A stretch of 64,000 nucleotides of DNA from Cymodocea nodosa (lineage: Eukaryota; Streptophyta; Magnoliopsida; Alismatales; Cymodoceaceae): positions 3,224,001 to 3,288,000 of the forward strand of contig JAZBRI010000004.1 of NCBI GenBank assembly GCA_036874045.1, read 5' to 3'. Positions 50,801-60,941 of this stretch are shown in pieces; position 1 is the stretch's first letter, and the number at the start of each line of letters is the position of its first letter. The translations under genes were made by a program, and so were the position numbers. The notes beneath the pieces were generated by a model. The model was not told the origin of the DNA and made no database searches. It saw only the letters and a list, made by a program, of their open reading frames with translations.

Positions 50801-53373
50801 AGGACACTTTGAAGGAACCATAAGGTTATGAGAAAAACATATCCCAGATTTTTGAGGTTTATGAGCACCCTTTTTTCTCTCTTAATCAAGATGATCATTC
50901 AATCCAAGAACTATATACCACTCTTCATTCCCATGAATGAGTTGGAAATTTATCAACCCATTGATCGTGAATAGGTTGTTCATCCAATCTTCTCCCTGGA
51001 GAAGTCCTTTATGTACTTATCCTTACAATTGATTTACTTTTTAAATTTCTCATTAACCCTTCCTGTGCTTCTCAAGACCTGAAGATAGGGAAAAGGATTG
51101 GTTGGTCCATGAATGTGGTGATGGACTCTTTTTACTTGCTGTCCCTACTCCCTAGGACACTAATAAGTAATATCTTCTATTCATACACTGAATCCCCTTA
51201 TCACGGCATTATCAACTTGGTCACTAATCTCCCATGAGGCTCCAACAGACTTTCACTACATGTCTTTAGAAACTTTTGTGTTTGAATGTTATTAGTTAGG
51301 CATGCATTACCATGCTACATATCTTAATCAATATAGTCTGGTAAGACAATTCTTTTAGTTGATCCAATCAAAAAGGTTCCATTTCATGTCTTCCATTTTG
51401 TGGCCATAGTATTATATTATCCTTTTTATGGATTTGCAAGATACTTTTAGGTATAATTGCTAAGGGACAGTATACAAGTTCCTATTGTTATCAAAATATT
51501 CTTTGTTGATATTAAAACTCAAATTTTCTGCCTTTTATTCATGTGTTTCATAGTGATAGTGAATTAGAATTTGTTAAAGTTAATAAGATAGCTAATTTGT
51601 ATTTACTTGGACATCTTACATCAAATCAATTGTCATCATACCTCTCAAGTTTCAACAGAATGAAATTGTTAAATGAAAACAAAGAAATATTCTAGTTATT
51701 GCTAGCATCATGATGTTTCAAATGAATGACCCCATATATCTTGGGTCTAATGTTGTCCTAACCACATTCTATCTCGTGAACAGGAGATCTTTAGCAATTG
51801 TTCTTATGGTAGCATTCTAGTACAGAGACCATACAATAGACCATCCCTTGTTTCACCGCTCATCCTATGATTTTTAGGTGTTATGGTTTTTCCAAGACCT
51901 CTCTCTTTGATTTGACAAGCCTTCCCCTTGTTCTATGATGTGTCACATGTGTGTGCTTGTGGAGGTACTCTCAGATCCAACCTACTACCAAATAGTCCAC
52001 CTTTGCAGAAATTATCCTTTTGAAGTGCACACCACACTTTGACGTCCAATCTCACATTGTGTTGTCTAATTTTCCTCTACCTATTCCTATTAAGAGTCCT
52101 ACACATGCTAGCCTAGGTAAAATAGTCACCAAGGAAAGCTCTTGTTTACCAAAGAGCTAAACACCTATACAATGAGCTGCTAGCTATGTAGGCAACAAAG
52201 GAATGAATAATCTTATTTTGTTTAAAACACTTATATTAGGGGAAATCTAGTCACTTGGAAGAGCAAAAAAAGAGAATGTTGTATCTCAATCTTATTTTAA
52301 CTAGTCATCATACTAACCAATTTGAGAAAAGGGAAATGTGATTGACTATCTTTCATGCACACTTATCGCTGCTGCTACAAGCCTACAACCACTATTGTCT
52401 ATTTGTTACTGTTACTGTTACTGCAACTATAACAATTGCTGTTGCATATCATATTGCTACTATTGGTATAATAATTACCACTATCCATGCCTGCTTAGTG
52501 CTCAATGCCTACCACATCTTTTTTCACTTATTTTACTTCTGTTTTAATTGGATTTGAATCTGTTGCAAGTTGTAATCTTAGCTTCAACTTGAAGGGAAGT
52601 GCTAGAGTAAATGATGTAATAAATACATTTTCAATTAAAAGTTGTGTACATTGGAAGTGTTAGTATAATAATTCTACATTGGAAGTTGTGAACATTGTCT
52701 CGTTGTGCAGCCACTATTTATTTGGGTTTATCTCCGACTAGTAAAATCAATCCCTCTTCTTTCCTCTCTTTACAATATCGTTTGGCTAGCCCATGATTTT
52801 CTCTGTATTACAGAAAAAACTATAAATATAAAGAGGATGCTGCTCAATGCTGGGAATAAATAAAAAGTATTTTGCATGATCAAATATCATACATCACTCA
52901 ACTACTTGCACTACTGACAGATAGAAAAATGTGACAGAATTACCTCCATGGCCATCATAGACACCAAAAAATGATGTGCAGTTGTCAAGATTTGGTAATG
53001 CAGCATGCTACAAAACATAATGTACATAAGTATTACAATCAAATATAAAGCAGACATAGAATTCAAGGGCTGCAACGCAATGTCTGTGTTTATTTACAGA
53101 TATAAAACAGTAAACATTAGTATAAGCATGCATAATAGGAACAATCAATGAAGCAATGACTCATTGTTCAACACAAGGAAAAATCAAAATGTCATTAAGT
53201 TGCAATATGCATAATATGTACTCAATGCACAGAAAATGTTTAACATAAGTGCTTACAGCATCTTCCATGGTTGCACGCCATCCTTGCATTGATGACAGAC
53301 CAAATCGAAGCCTTTCATTCCCACCATTTTCTGAAATTTTTTCTGTTTTCGGAGTACTCAGATAAATCCCCAT
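35809..53373 (-). CDS. PP2C60-like: Protein phosphatase 2C (PP2C60-like), 10 coding exons
   Basis: Coding exons, 5' to 3': 53257-53373, 52944-53007, 40207-40315, 38465-38618, 38134-38259, 37905-38028, 37747-37823, 37602-37654, 36425-36479, 35809-35991. All introns are GT..AG and the exons join in frame to 353 aa. The enzyme removes phosphate from Ser/Thr using two metal ions. Metal-site motifs are complete: MED (Glu37-Asp38), DGHGG (Asp57), DGIWD (Asp272) and GCDN (Asp320). Core motifs TSGSTACVA and ANAGDSR are also intact. The N-terminus MGIYLS fits N-myristoylation (Gly2, Ser6), so membrane attachment is likely. It resembles Arabidopsis PP2C60 throughout. Introns are large; the second is 12.6 kb and filled with nested transposons. 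A 5' UTR intron is indicated by an acceptor just upstream of the ATG (exon resumes at 53389). Confidence 0.95.
37143..37614. repeat. Tandem duplication, 247-bp period, copying a splice donor
   Basis: The segment 37143-37367 recurs at 37390-37614, identical as far as I can compare by eye, with about 22 bp between. The right copy ends inside PP2C exon 37602-37654 and so includes its true donor. The left copy carries the last 13 bp of that exon plus the same donor sequence, now deep in the intron. The spacer itself repeats part of the donor-proximal phrase GGGAAACCTACCAAAT, a trace of the duplication event. Confidence 0.92.
41534..41552. repeat. Poly(G)19 run
   Basis: Nineteen consecutive G after GGAGGA triplets. 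In the minus frame it reads as poly-proline, which I regard as an artefact. Confidence 0.95.
41727..41950. repeat. Degenerate minisatellite, about 83-bp period
   Basis: Two to three imperfect units. Each starts CTCCC(A/G)..CT.GCATCCC.CTC, passes through a CA(C/G)AGGCA word and ends in TGTGTGTCACTCCCA. Unit starts are near 41730 and 41813, with a partial third. It is non-coding and lies inside the PP2C intron. Confidence 0.7.
42367..42485 (+). mobile_element. Au-type SINE fragment
   Basis: The block AAGGTTGCTCCATTGTGA, then GAGTTCAAATCC (a tRNA-like B-box), then a GCATACAATGGACCCTCTCC stretch, CCCACAATGG and TTCGTGCA follow, in order, the layout of the plant Au SINE, which I know to run from a tRNA-derived head to a body ending near CTTGTGCACTGGG. 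The 5' head with the A-box is missing or too diverged to see. It is not a functional tRNA gene. No target duplication was found. Confidence 0.7.
42737..42871 (+). pseudogene. MBD-like exon fragment with a splice acceptor
   Basis: After a pyrimidine-rich stretch ending TTTCTACAG, the plus strand reads [11 protein letters not shown] then [16 protein letters not shown] and meets a stop at 42869. This resembles the methyl-CpG-binding-domain end found in some plant MBD proteins, where VF is normally followed by a few residues (type RSLKDV) before .YLETG; here those appear deleted. The orientation is opposite to the host PP2C gene. The acceptor shows the piece came from genomic DNA, not a spliced message. 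It could be transposon-captured or the relic of a lost gene. Recognition is from memory of the family. Confidence 0.4.
44084..44157. repeat. 40-bp-period duplication across the copia LTR edge
   Basis: The 34 bp at 44084-44117 recur at 44124-44157. Each copy ends AATTGTGTTGAGA, which is the target site followed by the first 8 bp of the LTR. The duplication therefore spans the junction between host DNA and the element. Confidence 0.88.
44150..44685 (-). repeat. Copia 3' LTR (left)
   Basis: 536 bp, starting TGTTGAGATC and ending CCCTAACA on the plus strand. It holds two hairpins with 10-bp arms and a 1-base loop, at 44512-44532 and 44572-44592, both with the core GGTTATTCAATAACC. Confidence 0.95.
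44757..45697 (-). pseudogene. Copia reverse transcriptase C-half and RNase H
   Basis: The open block 45101-45697 matches the copia RT thumb/connection region ([45 protein letters not shown]). RNase H follows, broken, as [23 protein letters not shown] and NVVDMFTK in 44757-45023. A stop and frame break separate them. Confidence 0.88.
45950..46358 (-). pseudogene. Copia reverse transcriptase N-half
   Basis: The frame carries the RT entry segment [18 protein letters not shown] and [25 protein letters not shown] typical of copia polyproteins. It is closed by a stop after the GF residues. The LLYVDD region that should lie downstream near 45700 is damaged. Confidence 0.85.
46560..47559 (-). pseudogene. 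Copia GAG-pre-integrase and integrase
   Basis: The pre-integrase part ([17 protein letters not shown]) is followed by a zinc-type region with HNRMGHMS and CEDCILGKQ, then an integrase core block at 46887-47147 ([24 protein letters not shown]). The first two catalytic Asp (in FINDHS and SDNGG) are visible. The rest is broken by stops. Confidence 0.85.
47596..47808 (-). pseudogene. Copia protease, active-site Gly changed
   Basis: The segment reads [12 protein letters not shown], where copia proteases have D-S-G-A-S. The central Gly is Arg, so the aspartic protease active site is damaged. Confidence 0.85.
47760..48575 (-). pseudogene. Copia gag with CCHC zinc knuckle
   Basis: It begins at an ATG at 48575 ([14 protein letters not shown]), then breaks into several frames. 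The open part 47747-48211 carries the copia gag segment [17 protein letters not shown] and a zinc knuckle [14 protein letters not shown] (CX2CX4HX4C intact). Confidence 0.88.
48703..49246 (-). repeat. Copia 5' LTR (right)
   Basis: 544 bp, with the same start TGTTGAGATC and the end CCCCAACA. Of the two hairpins in the left LTR, both are present here but with arm mismatches. Confidence 0.95.
50620..52790 (+). mobile_element. Second copia remnant, opposite orientation
   Basis: Through many stops the plus strand follows a copia polyprotein. It includes a gag-like start near 50650 and HYHATYLNQ near 51310 in the gag-pre-integrase position. Then SDSELEFVK and [20 protein letters not shown] at 51555-51790 correspond to the integrase SDN.EF and ALMFQMNVPKYLW.DAVLTA region. 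A purine-rich tract (AACTTGAAGGGAAG) leads into a TGCTAGAG at 52600, the expected PPT and 3' LTR start. The 5' LTR was not found, RT and RNase H are missing or unreadable, and the element is long dead. Confidence 0.65.
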
Positions 53374-53388
53374 TTGAGTATAAATGTA

Positions 53389-55500
53389 CCTAAAGAGGAT
53401 GAGCAGCATATACAATCTTCAATAAAAGATATAAAATATATTTAAATGTTAAAAGGAAATTGGGCACTTCACTTTTCATCATAAAAGATAAGATGTTCAA
53501 CTATTCTTTAACCATTCATTATCAAAGTGCAAGTAGGGATGTCAATAGCATATGAACATCAGGACTTTTTAATCAAACCCAAATAAGATGACCTAAACCT
53601 GAAATAATTAACTGGTTAGACCTGATCCGACCCAATTCCTTAATGCATCAAGTTCTGGTTTGGAATTTAAATCCATTTAAACTCAATAGACTCGTTCAAA
53701 TTTTTTATTTTTTAATTATTTTCGTCAATTTTTATATCTTGTTATTTTACAGATCTACTGGACTAAAGATTTGAAACTACAAATTGGGATCACGTATTTA
53801 GTGGTAACTAGCCTAAACCACATACACAAACTAGTTTTTTGTAATAAATTTACATCAAATATTATATAATAATCATTAGAACTTAAAAGACATTCTTCAA
53901 ATAGGTAACTTGAATCCATTTATCATCTTTACCAACCCACCCTTGTTTCACCCATCTATAAAGAGGTCAAGCTGGGTAAGAGTGAAATTAAATGGTTTAG
54001 GTTTGGGTTGGACATTTCGGACCCATTTGTTAAACAGGTCAGGGTTAATGCAAGTTGTTTATTCTTGACCTGATCAATTTGACACACCCAAGTGCAAGAC
54101 TTTCAAAAGATAGAGGTACACATGGGTTGGATTAAAGACTAAACCAAAATCTAACCCATATTATTCAAGTTAGATAATGTTAAACTCATACCTAATCCAA
54201 CATCAATATAAACCCCAACCCACAAACTTTGGGTTGGATCAGGATGGTTTTTGATTTTTGTATGAACCTTATAAAATTAAATATTACTAAATTTTAATAT
54301 AACAAACAATATATCATTATCACTAAAACTAAAAAAATATAAATTAGAGTTTTGATGTAAAGTGCATCTAATATCATCCATATACACACATGACTAAGTT
54401 TTCCTTAGAATGTTGGTTCAAGAAAATGAAAAATACCAAATAACAAAAACCACTTTTTGGTTATATAGGAGCCCCATCTCACCGGCTCATTATAGAGAAA
54501 AATTCAAGAGTTCTCCGAGTAAAAAAATTTCGTTATCTTTAGTATGTTTCTTTATAAAAAATCAGCTAACTTGAAAAAGGGAGGGCGACAAAGTCCTGGC
54601 AAGACAAAAATGTAAAACAGTTGAATTTCATGGATCATTGGATTTTCATAAACTTGTATTGCACACTGGTTCCCAAAATGCAAAAGGTGTGAGAGCAAAA
54701 AATGAGAGTTGCCATCCAAATGAAGCTATTAAAGAGAAAAGGTACAGTTTTCCCCCATTTAAAGGTTGCGCCTAGAACCTCAATGGATTCTCACAAACAG
54801 CATACTTGCCAATTAGATACAGGCAATTGACTCAAGCAGTACCACTAAACATATTACATAATTATCATAAAACAGGTCCAAACAACATTGCACACCATAA
54901 ACGTCGAAGATAACACAGGGTGCTTCAAATCCAAAGATAAAACCAGCCAGGTGGGAAAATAACACCAAATCAATTTTACTGCCAGGGAAAAGGTTAACAA
55001 CGGTTTCCAAATAGCAAAACTGGATCCAGCCATAAACGCTTCGAACCAAGAGAAACTACAAACCAGTCGTACAAAATCCACCCAAGCTACAATTCAATTC
55101 CTAACAAGGACCTTCCACGAGATGAGAAGCAGGTCACTTCTGCCGTCCGGAAAGGCAGCTGGACATGTAAGGTATTCGTCTTAGAGAGAGGAAGGGAAGG
55201 AAACCTCACGCGAGAAGGAAGAAAGCAGATCCGCTGCGTGCGGAAGACCCCGACGCTGTATGTGTGTGTGTGTGTGTGAGCGCGCGCGCGCGTGTGTGCC
55301 CGCGAGAGGGAGGGAAAGGAGTACGATTGCAGTCTGCAAGGTCCACAATTGACGATTCAACACTTCCTTCCGGCTTCCTCTTACCGCCTTGCGCAAATGG
55401 TATCGGTGTGCGGACGCCTTTCCAGGAATGGTCGTACTTTGGACGCTTTCGGCCGATGACTTTTCTCCGCGCCTGCCTCCCGTAGAAATAAATGATCGAA
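53389..55500 (-). other. PP2C 5' region: leader intron and likely first exon
   Basis: The first coding exon is preceded by a good acceptor (CTCTTTAG, exon resumes at 53389), so the leader is split. A strong candidate donor, GCG followed by GTAAGAGG on the minus strand, lies at 55385/55384 in the GC-rich block 55.1-55.5 kb. Transcription would then start near 55495, below a TATA-like TTTAAATAA at about 55524-55532. The exact first exon cannot be fixed from sequence alone. Confidence 0.4.
55258..55298. repeat. Alternating (TG)n(CG)n(TG)n tract
   Basis: Alternating purine-pyrimidine steps run TG x10, then GCGCGC.., then TGTGTG, with one break at GAG. This is the classic Z-DNA-prone pattern. It lies just downstream of the inferred PP2C first exon. 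Confidence 0.9.
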
Positions 55501-58251
55501 ATGTCGTTTGGAAAACGTAGCATTATTTAAAAAATTTCACAGAAAATAGCTAAAGCGATTACATTCGTAAATCTTTTTTTGAAAAATAAAAAATGTCAAT
55601 CTTATTACAAAAATTATTTTTGAACACTGCACTTTTTATTAATACCTAAGTAAATTTAAATTTTATTCTTCTAATTTATTCAAATTCTTATATACTTGTT
55701 GTATAAATATCCATATTTTTCACTTTTTAATAGGTATACAAACATCTTAAAAATTTTATTTTCCTGTCATTTTTCACGTTCCATGAAGTTAAAACTTTTC
55801 TTTTTTTTACCATTTTTGCAGACACAAATATAAACTTTAAAAGATATTTATGTAACTGAAAAATGTTAAAAAAGAAAATTAATTCAAAGAAAATATTAAG
55901 AAAGAAACGTCAAAAGCTTTCCGCGGGAGAACCATAAACACGCCTTTACCCAAAAGATAAGATTAGGAAAAAAAAGGTGCACGTTCACAGTCCACAGACG
56001 ATCGTAAGCTTTATCATCTGTTTAATTCATGATTGGAGCATCTTCGTAAAAGCATGTTTATTTCTGGGGCATACCACAAGTGACAAAATACGTTAAGATC
56101 GGACATATCAGGACATGGTGTCGGTGGCCAGCAAATAAACGTAATGCGACCATCTTCACGTGATATCTTTGTAACGCAAAAATATTCCCGTGACATTTCT
56201 TGATATCTTTGCCTGTGACAAATGTTCGATTATACGAAGAAAATTTGGTTTTGACATTAACTCCAAAATATTTCCCATCGGTAAGAAAATTTTCATCATC
56301 GAATCTAAGCCACGTACAATGCGACTGCCACGAATGCTACGTACCAAAAGGATAACGACCCATGAAGCCATACCATTGCTAAACCCTTTTTTCTCCGGAT
56401 ACAGCAAATAAGACCTGCTACTAATCAATAAATAATGGTTAAGAACATATCAAATTTGACGGTGGTGTTAAGATCGATGCTCAGTGCTGACTTGGGTTGC
56501 CGCTATATATACAAGATATATATGCTCGTAATGTAAATAAACAGAATTGCTTTCGGGAGAAAGAAGAGATAATAACAGCATCCAAATTTATATTTGATCT
56601 ACACATACTCAGCTTATCAACGTAATTAAAGAGAGACGTTTCGGATTATCTCTCGATCATGATCATAAGCGTATGGTCGTCATATATTCAGATGCAAATT
56701 TAAAACCTGATTCTTCATCAAGTTCTTTTCTCCTGTTTTTAACGTCGTCAGCTTCAGGATGGCTACAAACCAGCAGCTCACCTGCCACCACCACAATTGT
56801 TAACATCTCACAGCGTCCCTACAAATGCAGGGTGGGTGAAAATGCTTTTCATTGTCTTTACAAACACAAATTCAAATCCTCTAACTAATAAGGTACTTCA
56901 GAAAAACATCTCACAGTGTCCTGCAGAATATGGCAAACTTGCTCACATGTTGAACAGAACTGAATAAGGTCCCTTGTCTCCTCACAGTTATGAAAAGACC
57001 AGTGATATACAATATACATTGTCTTCCCGGATTGTTGTCTGCAACAGCTGTGAATTTCCTTCAACCAAACAGTTCCAACAGTATCTTCATTAACGCCTGT
57101 TTATTAAAGATCTTTAAGATAACTGAGCTGATACCGCCACTGTGCACTGTCCACACCTTGCCCGGATAATAAATTTCAGAAACGTCGTTTCCTTTCAGGT
57201 AACACAAAATCTCTGTTGTTGTGAGATCACGTCTCATATTTCCCATTGCAAAACACTGGCCTTTAATCAAATGCTTTATGCTTTGTATGAGAGAATTCCA
57301 ATCCATAACCATGAATCATTGGGCCTTGGCTGCTGTAGGCATGGATACCAGATAAAAATCTTCATTGAAAAGCTTGAAAAGAAAAACTTTAGTAGTGCTC
57401 TTATGGTGGCCTTACGTAGAGCTTCGATTCTGACTGAAATCTCAAAAAAATCATATAAGTAGAATCAGAACTCAATAACGTCCTTGTTCTCATCTTCATA
57501 AACACTGGCACTCTTGAGTATGGAGAACAAGACTGGCTAAATCATCAATGCTCTTCCTCTTGACAGGTTCATCGGAACAACAATCAATTACATTAAATGA
57601 CGCTGATACCAATACTCAATGATATCAATGCTGCTCTCAGAACAACACAACAATCACGCGTTCGACCTATTCTTCCACTTGACTGAAGGTCTGTTTTTGG
57701 CCAGTGACAAGGGTCTCACTCTGAAGAATTGTAAAATGGCATCGTTAATTGAACTGCTTTATATGCTATAGGATACAGGACATCACCATGAACAATAGTC
57801 AAACTAGTTTTCAAATATGTTATCCTCCAATTGCAAGTGAAGAAAACCAAATAAGTGCACCAGGGTCGCAGCAATTCCGATACTTATGAAAATCCAACAT
57901 CTATCAAATTCATTCCTTTGAGGATGTAAGTTTTTCACCCATCTATCAAATGTAAGTTTTTCCGTACAGCAGAAAGAAGAATTGTTCACACCACCAAAAC
58001 CAAAAGAAGTGTATTTGTATTTTTGATGAAGATTGTAGCATCAAATTGACCAATATTTAAAGAAGTCACAGGATTAATAACAGCCATTAACAACAAACAA
58101 CAACTAACTGCAAGTTTCAGCAATAAAACAATGATTTTCGTAACAGTCGAAGATTCACAACCAACAGTCCACCATCACCAGTCAAGCAGCTCGAAACCTA
58201 AAAAAATGCAAAACCACGAAAAGGAAGAAAGGATTCACATAGGTACACGCC
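55501..58251. other. Upstream of PP2C and spacer before DUF2279 gene
   Basis: No gene I can support with confidence. AT-rich DNA lies at 55.5-56.0 kb. At 57.0-57.3 kb an unidentified open frame is listed separately. Near 57.90-57.96 kb two similar phrases with CATCTATCAAAT recur, a small local duplication. The last 200 bp should be the 3' UTR of the DUF2279 gene. Confidence 0.5.
57061..57312 (-). pseudogene. Unidentified open frame, possible exon
   Basis: An 83-codon frame with balanced amino-acid composition (MDWNSLIQSIKHLIKGQCF at the start, VWTVHSGGISSVILKIFNK later). It ends at a stop, but a GT (GTTTGGTTGAAG context) just before that stop could be a donor, and another frame stays open beyond it for about 25 codons. 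Its composition looks more protein-like than the other ORFs around it. I do not recognise a domain. It may be an isolated exon, a gene fragment or chance. Confidence 0.2.
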
Positions 58252-58587
58252 TCAGACCATCGAAACCGCCCGATCTCGATCCACCTCCTCCTTAGGACTC
58301 CGCCTTTTAGACAGGAGAAGCAACAGACAAGCGACACCGATCCCAAGAACGTCGGCAACAGCGTCCCTGACCGACCCTCCGGCAGATTCCCACACCCCGA
58401 CCTCGTCCCCAGCTTCTTTGGCGACGCTGGCTCCGAGTGACACGAGCGCACCGAACGGTACGCTCCATCTTCGCAGGACCCGATACCTTGCTCGCCCGAG
58501 TACGGCGGAGACGACGACAGTGATCAGGAAGCATGCGACGACGTGCTCGACCTTGTCCTGCGCCCACCACTCGTCTCCGTCCTCCAT
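58252..58587 (-). CDS. DUF2279/YfiM-like small membrane protein
   Basis: A single-exon gene of 111 aa starting at the ATG at 58587 (MEDGDEWWAQDK). It has the family layout: a WW..DK.EH start, a first hydrophobic segment (about 16-31), a second short one (43-56), the signature KEAGDEVGVWESAGGSVRDAVADVLG (about 57-82, not continuous in all members) and a third hydrophobic segment (81-93). A charged tail SKRRSPKEEVDRD follows. The bacterial relatives are the YfiM/DUF2279 group of small membrane or lipoprotein-like proteins of unknown function, and plants carry short intronless homologues. Three helices imply an integral membrane protein. Coding sequence is GC-rich. An open frame extends upstream to 58680, but without a better start. 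Confidence 0.85.
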   Translation of the reverse strand: MEDGDEWWAQDKVEHVVACFLITVVVSAVLGRARYRVLRRWSVPFGALVSLGASVAKEAGDEVGVWESAGGSVRDAVADVLGIGVACLLLLLSKRRSPKEEVDRDRAVSMV

Positions 58588-60941
58588 CTCCCAGAGGACA
58601 TGGTTGGTTACTTTTAGGGGAAAATGGTACGTGATTGTGCAAAAATCAACAAAATCACTTATGTTTAAAAAAACTGTCAAAAAAAAATATCCGCAAGGTC
58701 ACCATGTTTTTTCCATTATGGTAATGATTTTTTTTGACAAAATAATAATAATAATTTTTAGGTTTGCCAAAAATTAAATTTAATGAAATTTATAAATATA
58801 CCGATAAAAGTCATTAAATCACCTTCGTACACTCGTTACATGTCAAAAGAACAATACATCTCAAACAAACTTAAGGATTTTTTATTAAAACATTTCATCT
58901 TAGACTCAATTGATAATAAGTAAAAAGATTCATCATATATTACTCTAAATTTAAGTCTCTTTCTTAACGTAAGACGTTTCAAAACACTCCCTCATATATA
59001 ACTTATTTTTAAACTTACAAACATTTTACGGATGAATATTCCGTAAACTTATTCTGATATCATATAAAATATTTCATTTTAAAACCAATTAATAATAAAT
59101 AAAAGAATTTATCATATACCATCATGTGACCCATCTGAAAAACAAACTTCAGGTTGAAAATGTTATTCTTCCACGGCTTCATCCAAACCCTAAACACCTA
59201 ACAATCCTCTCGTTACTCCCAAGCCACTCTCTACTCATTCAACCTCACTCCATTCTTCTGCCCATTTTGAGATAGAAACACATTCTGATGTGTCTGCAAA
59301 ACAACACCATCGCGCTGAAATGGTACAGAAATGAAACCATGGGATGTGGTTGGTGAGAAGCAATTACTTTAGCTTACAAGGTTTGACCTTGAATCGACAA
59401 TGGATGATGAGTACTCTCAACAATGTAAAAACTTCTTTGTTTTAAGTACAACACATCAAGGAATCGGCAAATCTGTGGATTTGATCTCGAGCTTTCAACG
59501 TTCGCATAGAGAAAGTAGTTGGGTACCACCAGAATGGGTAGAACATGTTATGCTCAATCTGTCAATCACAGGGCACAAGCAAATGATGATTCTAATGCCA
59601 AAAGCGCACAAAAAGATCAAAGAAGCATGCTGGAACTCAAAGTAATAGGTAGAACTTGTTATGCTCAATCTGTCAATCATAGGGCACAAGCAAATGATGA
59701 TTCTAATGCCAAAAGCGCACAAAAAGAAGCATGCTGGAACTCAAAAGTCTGAATTGGGTTTACCAAATTAATGATACGTGCTCAAAGGGTATTAAATAGA
59801 CCACATTTATGAGCCTTCGTAACAGAATTTATTCAGATGGACAAAGCAAGAATAAATAAAGCATCAACGAACTACAGACTTAAAGTTCGGCTAGGATAGC
59901 TCATCTCACATTCTCCATGAAAGTCGTAGCACAACTTAAAATAACATCCGACTTAAGAAAATGATGTGAAGTCATCTGGTCTTGCAATGTAGACATCTTC
60001 GAAGTCATTATCATCTGCAACCGACATTATTTATAACAAAGGCTTGATCAATAGAAGGTTTCCCAAAAAAGGTTTAATCAATAGAAAACTAGTTAGTAAA
60101 ATCCATGATGAGATTGAGATTGTCCCAAAGTGGAGGACAAGTTGCAAACATATATATTAACTTCAGAAAATAATAATTAACTTTCTAAGAGGATACACAA
60201 AATCAGAATGCTAATCATATAGACTAGTAAAGGTCAAGATAGTCAAACCAAAGATAGGACCTGAACAAATATTTTTCTTTTTTAAGAAGCAAGGCAGAAT
60301 ATATTAAAATTGAGAATAGAGGAGGAGGCCTACGCAAGCTATAGGCAAGCTATTCATAATAAAAACAAGAGAGACATGAAAATGAAAGATGGGAATCAAA
60401 TCAGGTTCAATGATTATGAATCACTCAAATTCCTTCGAAAATGGACTCCCTACACTATCCTAGATGGGGAATGCTCAAAACAATCAACTCTCACTTGGGA
60501 GTCAAATGAAATGGAAATCCAACCTTGGAAAGTGAATGACTAAGGGTGTACAGCCAACCCAAATTTTGACCAAAAAATCAATAACACTACCATTCCCTAC
60601 CTCCAGCTTCGACCCACTCCTAACAACCTCCTCTAACTCGAGAACAGCCTTCTACAGACTCAAAACTCATGCAAACCAACCACCCAACCTACCCACTACA
60701 CCAACCACACACCACTTTTTCTTAGTAATTTCTACCCTCATAGCATAAAAATGCCAAATCCATTTACCTAACAAAGTCAAATTCATATAGCAGAGCTTTC
60801 AAAAGCCTAAACCGTCTTCCCATTGTGCTCAACAAATTTTGTCCCAAACCATCAATTGTAGTCCAAAAGAGGCGTACTTTTGTCCACCTTTCCATAAGAA
60901 CTAACGTATGACTTCAATATTGGGCTTAAGGGGGAAGGAAG
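58588..60941. other. Spacer upstream of the DUF2279 gene
   Basis: AT-rich DNA at 58.7-59.1 kb. A direct repeat at 59.54-59.75 kb is listed separately. The open frame at 60310-60543 has ordinary composition but no recognisable domain. No promoter element for the DUF2279 gene stands out. Confidence 0.5.
59538..59750. repeat. Tandem repeat, 111-bp period, frame-preserving
   Basis: Block 59538-59648 recurs from 59649, with a gap of about 9 bp in the second copy near its end. Because 111 is a multiple of three, the plus frame 59519-59752 reads two nearly identical peptides (GRTCYAQSVNHRAQANDD, then NAKSAQK). Confidence 0.85.

Larger units (their letters stand above)
40316..52943. other. 12.6 kb PP2C intron holding nested mobile elements
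   Basis: This intron joins the exon coding DGHGG to the exon beginning with [10 protein letters not shown]. Its splice sites are canonical. Left to right it holds a poly-G run and minisatellite (41.5-41.95 kb), an Au-type SINE (42.37 kb), an MBD-like exon fragment (42.74 kb), a Harbinger transposase tail interrupted by a copia element (43.9-49.3 kb) and a second copia remnant (50.6-52.8 kb). The rest is AT-rich with no recognised content. Confidence 0.85.

Noticed and set aside
55206-55523. ORFs around the GC-rich PP2C 5' region
   Set aside because: They include the TG/CG repeat (reading as His-Thr repeats) and overlap the inferred non-coding first exon.
58307-58777. Other-frame ORFs over the DUF2279 gene
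   Set aside because: Shadow frames; the DUF2279 frame has the family signature and hydrophobic segments.
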